DNA of 64,000 nucleotides from Sinotaia quadrata (taxonomy: Eukaryota; Mollusca; Gastropoda; Architaenioglossa; Viviparidae): assembly GCA_028829895.1 (NCBI GenBank), contig CM054182.1, positions 18,775,001-18,839,000 on the forward strand, in the 5' to 3' direction. Each line of letters begins with the position of its first letter. The stretch's first letter is position 1. This document shows positions 60,310 to 64,000 of the stretch, one piece after another. Both the position numbers and the translations under genes were made by a program. A model generated the notes under the pieces. It did no database searches. It worked only from the letters and a program-made list of their open reading frames with translations, and was not told the origin of the DNA.

Positions 60310-60750
60310 CCCTTTGAACTCGAGATCCCGCTTTAGGATTACCAGAAAATCGGATTTCCCTGGTGTTCCACAATAGTGGTATAAAGATAAAAATATATCC
60401 TGATAAACTACATCAGTATATACTGACTTACCCTAGAAATGAACTCTTCCAAAGATTTTGTGTGTCTCCATCTTGGTGCTCAAGTTCAGTGTAGTGTACA
60501 AGGCTAAATATGGCAACGGTCTTTCGATGTTATGCTCGCAAAGACTACCTGTGCATTCAAATTAACAGCCGCTATTGGTCGGATTATCATTCCAAGTAGG
60601 AATTTTGGTGATAAAGTGTTTCACACATTGAGTGGGCTAACTGATTTCATAGAAAATTTAAAAAAATAAAAAAAATAATTTAAATTGACGTTATTTTGCA
60701 CAGGGAGCTTGGGTTAGGGGCTTGTTACGTACAGGCGCGAGTTCAAAGGG
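60310..60750. mobile_element. piggyBac-type MITE
   Basis: 441 bp bounded by 13-bp perfect terminal inverted repeats CCCTTTGAACTCG (60310-60322 and inverted at 60738-60750). It is flanked by TTAA on each side (60306-60309, 60751-60754), the obligatory piggyBac target duplication. No transposase frame, so non-autonomous. Confidence 0.87.
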
Positions 60751-61280
60751 TTAAAATTGTTTATAAGCTGACTTACAGGTAAAAATTACAATTCAGATAT
60801 ATATTTATTGTATGCTATATACTCAAATTTTCATTGAACAAATTAATGTGTGTAATCATGATGTACCATGCAAACTTAATAGCATGACATTGTTTATGAA
60901 CAACAAAGTTTTTGTTTTTCTGAAATCATAAGAAAATGTTACAAACTGTATACCTAACACTTATTCTTCTCTGAATTTGCATAGTTTGATATCACAATTA
61001 CAATTATCTGTAAACTCAATCCATGTCAGAAATAAGTGGATTTGTAACAGGTAAATTGTCATGCAAACCTGTATTCTGCAGCCCCCTAATTCTTCTGTCA
61101 AATCAATTTGCCCACATCTAGGGGGTCTTTCCAGTTATTCTAAATCTGGATCCCCCACCCCACCCCCCTCGATCCCAAATAAAATGTATTTATTCATTAA
61201 CCCAATATCTATAAAACGAAAAAAATGTCTTTCAGTACTTATTTTCTCAAAGTGTATTTAGTAACTGTTCACTTCTATCC

Positions 61281-61535
61281 ACCCATCCCATGTACTGATT
61301 ATACTCCTTTAACAAACTGGTGCTTTACAGGGTTCTCTGAAATTTCCATTAACTTCAGTTTTTTCCTTACCAAAAGCACATCCACTAGCACTATGAAAGG
61401 TTGACATACCCATCCCATGTACTGATTATACTCCTTTAACAAACTGGTGCTTTACAGGGTTCTCTGAAATTTCCATTAACTTCAGTTTTTTCCTTACCAA
61501 AAGCACATCCACTTCACTATGAATGGTTGACATAA
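61281..61535. repeat. 127-bp tandem duplication, 2 units
   Basis: Almost identical copies starting ACCCATCCCATGTACTGATT at 61281 and 61408. Confidence 0.95.
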
Positions 61536-61549
61536 GTGATATAGTTTTG

Positions 61550-64000
61550 TTATCTCCACATTATCATCAATTTAAACATTCTGACTTTGGCTGAAGCAGA
61601 TTTGTCACTTTACAAAATTTATCTTGTGGGTCCTCAAAATGAAAATGATACTGTAAAACAAACTCATAATAACTTCAAGTGATTCTCTTAGCATAAAGGT
61701 TCCAATCCACTCTATTATAAAGAATTTTCTTGACTATCAACAACAAGTCCTCTATGCCAAAAATACCCCCCCCCCCAAAAAAAAAAAATCTTACACGTAA
61801 GCTCACTCCACCCTTTGAAAACAGTTGGATTGTTTTCCCCATTAAAACTAGCATTTTTATTTGTATATTTACACTAAATCTACTGCAAAATAGTTTTAAA
61901 AAGTCAATGGGCCTCAAATACTGGTCGGCTCTTTCCTTAGTCTTAACCAAACAACTGCAACCCTATTACATGTTCAGATACAAATGGAGGAGGGGGGGAG
62001 AGGGTTGACCACGTACTTATCATTGATACCTAAGACTCTAAAATATAAATACTGTACTATAAAATCCCTCTAAGATCTACAACTATCTCCTTTTAAAAAG
62101 TAATTTAAAAGAAACAGTCTAACATAAAGTCACAAAGAAAATGTCTTTACATTACAAGCAAGCAGGTAAACAAAAATCGAAAGACCATCACTAGCTCCTT
62201 AGCAACTGTTGTTATGAAATGAAAAATCAAAACTTTAGCACTTCATGTGAAAATTTCTTCAAAACCTATATGATTCTAACTTAAAATAAGTAATTTTGCA
62301 AATGGGAGTATAAAAATGTATAAAGTGACCTATGACTGATGGTATAAAAAATTTCATACAAGAAATGAATGAACATTTCTCCATTTGGAGTGATATTGAT
62401 CAAATTTAGAGCAATATCTTCTCCAGACTCAAGTGAAGTTTTCTCCATCAAGTAGGCATCACTACCACCTGAATCCAGCTATCATAATAAGAATTAATTA
62501 GAACATGAAGCAAGTGTGTAATACAGCAATTCGTGAAAAATTCAAGTTGGCGGCAAAGCCTTTGTTTACGATTTTTAAAGTAAGATAATGAGCACAAAAT
62601 AATAAAATATAACTTTAAAAAATATAAGCTACATAAATTAACATCTAAGTCTGATTCACGACTGGATTTTAAAGTAAAATATTTTGTAAAGAAGTTTAGA
62701 CATCGACCAGACCTGATCAATTTTTCTACGTTGCTGTTTGAAGAGTTGAACCTCTCTTAGACAGACCAAATGTCTGGAAGGAAGATAGTATAACGCCTAC
62801 TTAAGTTGTGATTAGGGTGACTGACATAAAATGTCTTTAAAACCAACTGACAATGATACTTCATCAGTTAGGGTTTCAATAGCCAATAGAGATTGCTGAT
62901 TGGTATAAATGAAATGTAATTGTTATTCTGACAGAGCAAAAAAAAAAAAAAAAAGCAGCAACCAGTTTTATATCAGCCAGAAAGTCCCTCATCTGTGAGT
63001 TATCTTTCGCATATTCTTGGTCAAACAGAAAAGACACCCATGGATTTCAGAATCTGGGAATGTTAATAGCACCGCAATTACTTTTAAAAGTCCAAAAAGA
63101 AATTGAAGCTGGACTGAGATTAGATATTTCTTTGATGTCTTTGAACATTCTATATGTAATGCCTTCTTTATTTGGCAGTAATGCATAGAATACAGGTTTG
63201 TGAGAAGGGTGCTGTTGCAAGGTTAATAGTTCCGCCTAAATAGTATTGCCATTTAACTGTTCCAGTCAAGTTTGTGTTACTGCCAAATATGAAAATGTGA
63301 TTGTCACAATTTTCTCCAGAATATCAAAAGTAAAAACGGTTCTTTATTTGGTGTAGCATTATACAGTTGATTCTATTCAGATATAATGATTGAAGCTCTA
63401 TCTCTAGGCAAAGGAGGTGCTGTTAAGGACATTTATTTGTCTTTGAATAATTTTTTTGGGGGGTTGCTTCTTCTATGGGAGACTTTACTTGAGTTGCTAT
63501 TGATCCCCAGTAAAGTATTATGATGGGATTTCAGTTATTTGTTCTGTTTGGCATTTGACCCTTTCCAGCTTTGTAACTTGGCCCATGCAACTGTTTTACC
63601 ACACCTTCAGCTGCAATTGTGGTTGTGGGGAGGTAAGCTTTGCACTCACTCTTTTGCTAACAGTTTATCATGTATACCCCACCCCTTAATAATTTCTTTT
63701 TGCCAGTTTATATGTCCACAATGTCTATTTCCATATCTGCAGGAGGGTTATATCACCTTTATCTGTTATATATTAATATTTTGACATTTTGGGGTTTGAT
63801 GTGCGCTGTCATTGTTAAATAATATTCTCCTAACTACACTTCATAATCTGCTATAATGGTGCCAAAATGAATTGATTCCAAACATCCTGCTTCAAGGGAA
63901 ATCAGCTACATAAAGTAGATACTGATAAAGTACTAATCAAATGTTTAGTGAAAAGAAGTAAAAGAAATTAAGTTTTGTTTTGTTTTACCTTTATTTAAAT
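61550..64000. other. Right end of window, no firm gene
   Basis: AT-rich. A single exon-like segment at 63577-63640 is discussed in findings; otherwise nothing supportable. Confidence 0.4.

Noticed and set aside
1..64000. tRNA or rRNA genes
   Set aside because: I looked for tRNA T-arm consensus (GGTTCGAAT-type) with paired acceptor stems and for conserved rRNA words and saw none. A covariance-model scan would settle it.

Overview
The window is AT-rich animal nuclear DNA. It carries spliced genes with GT-AG introns, kilobase-scale introns, long GATA/GACA microsatellites and a very heavy load of minisatellites. An axonemal dynein heavy chain implies cilia or flagella. The overall style (short exons, ~45-50 bp intronic minisatellites, piggyBac- and hAT-type fragments) suggests an invertebrate, most likely a lophotrochozoan such as a gastropod mollusc. 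That placement is inference and was not tested by any search.

Three genes can be reconstructed exon by exon, with matching splice phases throughout. (1) 373-10335, minus strand: the first six coding exons (427 codons) of an outer-arm axonemal dynein heavy chain of the DNAH9/11/17 (beta) class; the gene continues beyond base 1. (2) 22788-30081, minus strand: a two-exon, 319-residue BTB-BACK protein related to the BTBD1/2/3/6 group but without the C-terminal PHR domain; its single 6.3-kb intron is full of repeats. (3) 42842-56478, plus strand: a complete eleven-exon PPAN (Peter Pan / SSF1) gene of 526 residues, a Brix-domain factor for 60S ribosome assembly. The three genes have unrelated jobs (cilia motility, probable ubiquitin-ligase adaptor or scaffold, ribosome biogenesis) and nothing suggests co-regulation.

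Most of the rest is tandem repeats. I list over forty arrays of unrelated sequence; many have units of 44-51 bp and several of exactly 48 bp. Two arrays include an exon/5'-splice-site junction: in PPAN intron 7 (five donor sites at exact 44-bp spacing) and at the 3' edge of dynein exon 6. PPAN's last exon also encodes an exact 18-residue (54-bp) repeat, four copies. Mobile DNA includes a piggyBac-type MITE (60310-60750), a CpG-rich fold-back element (3627-4247), an LTR with PPT-like and PBS-like flanks in minus orientation (34388-34788), a hAT-like fragment (12011) and two copies of an unidentified dispersed repeat (11510 and 26731). No tRNA, rRNA, CRISPR or bacterial-type operon was seen.

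The best candidates for something undescribed are the splice-junction minisatellites, the fold-back element and the palindromic head of the 47-bp array. I do not see a novel multi-gene system.
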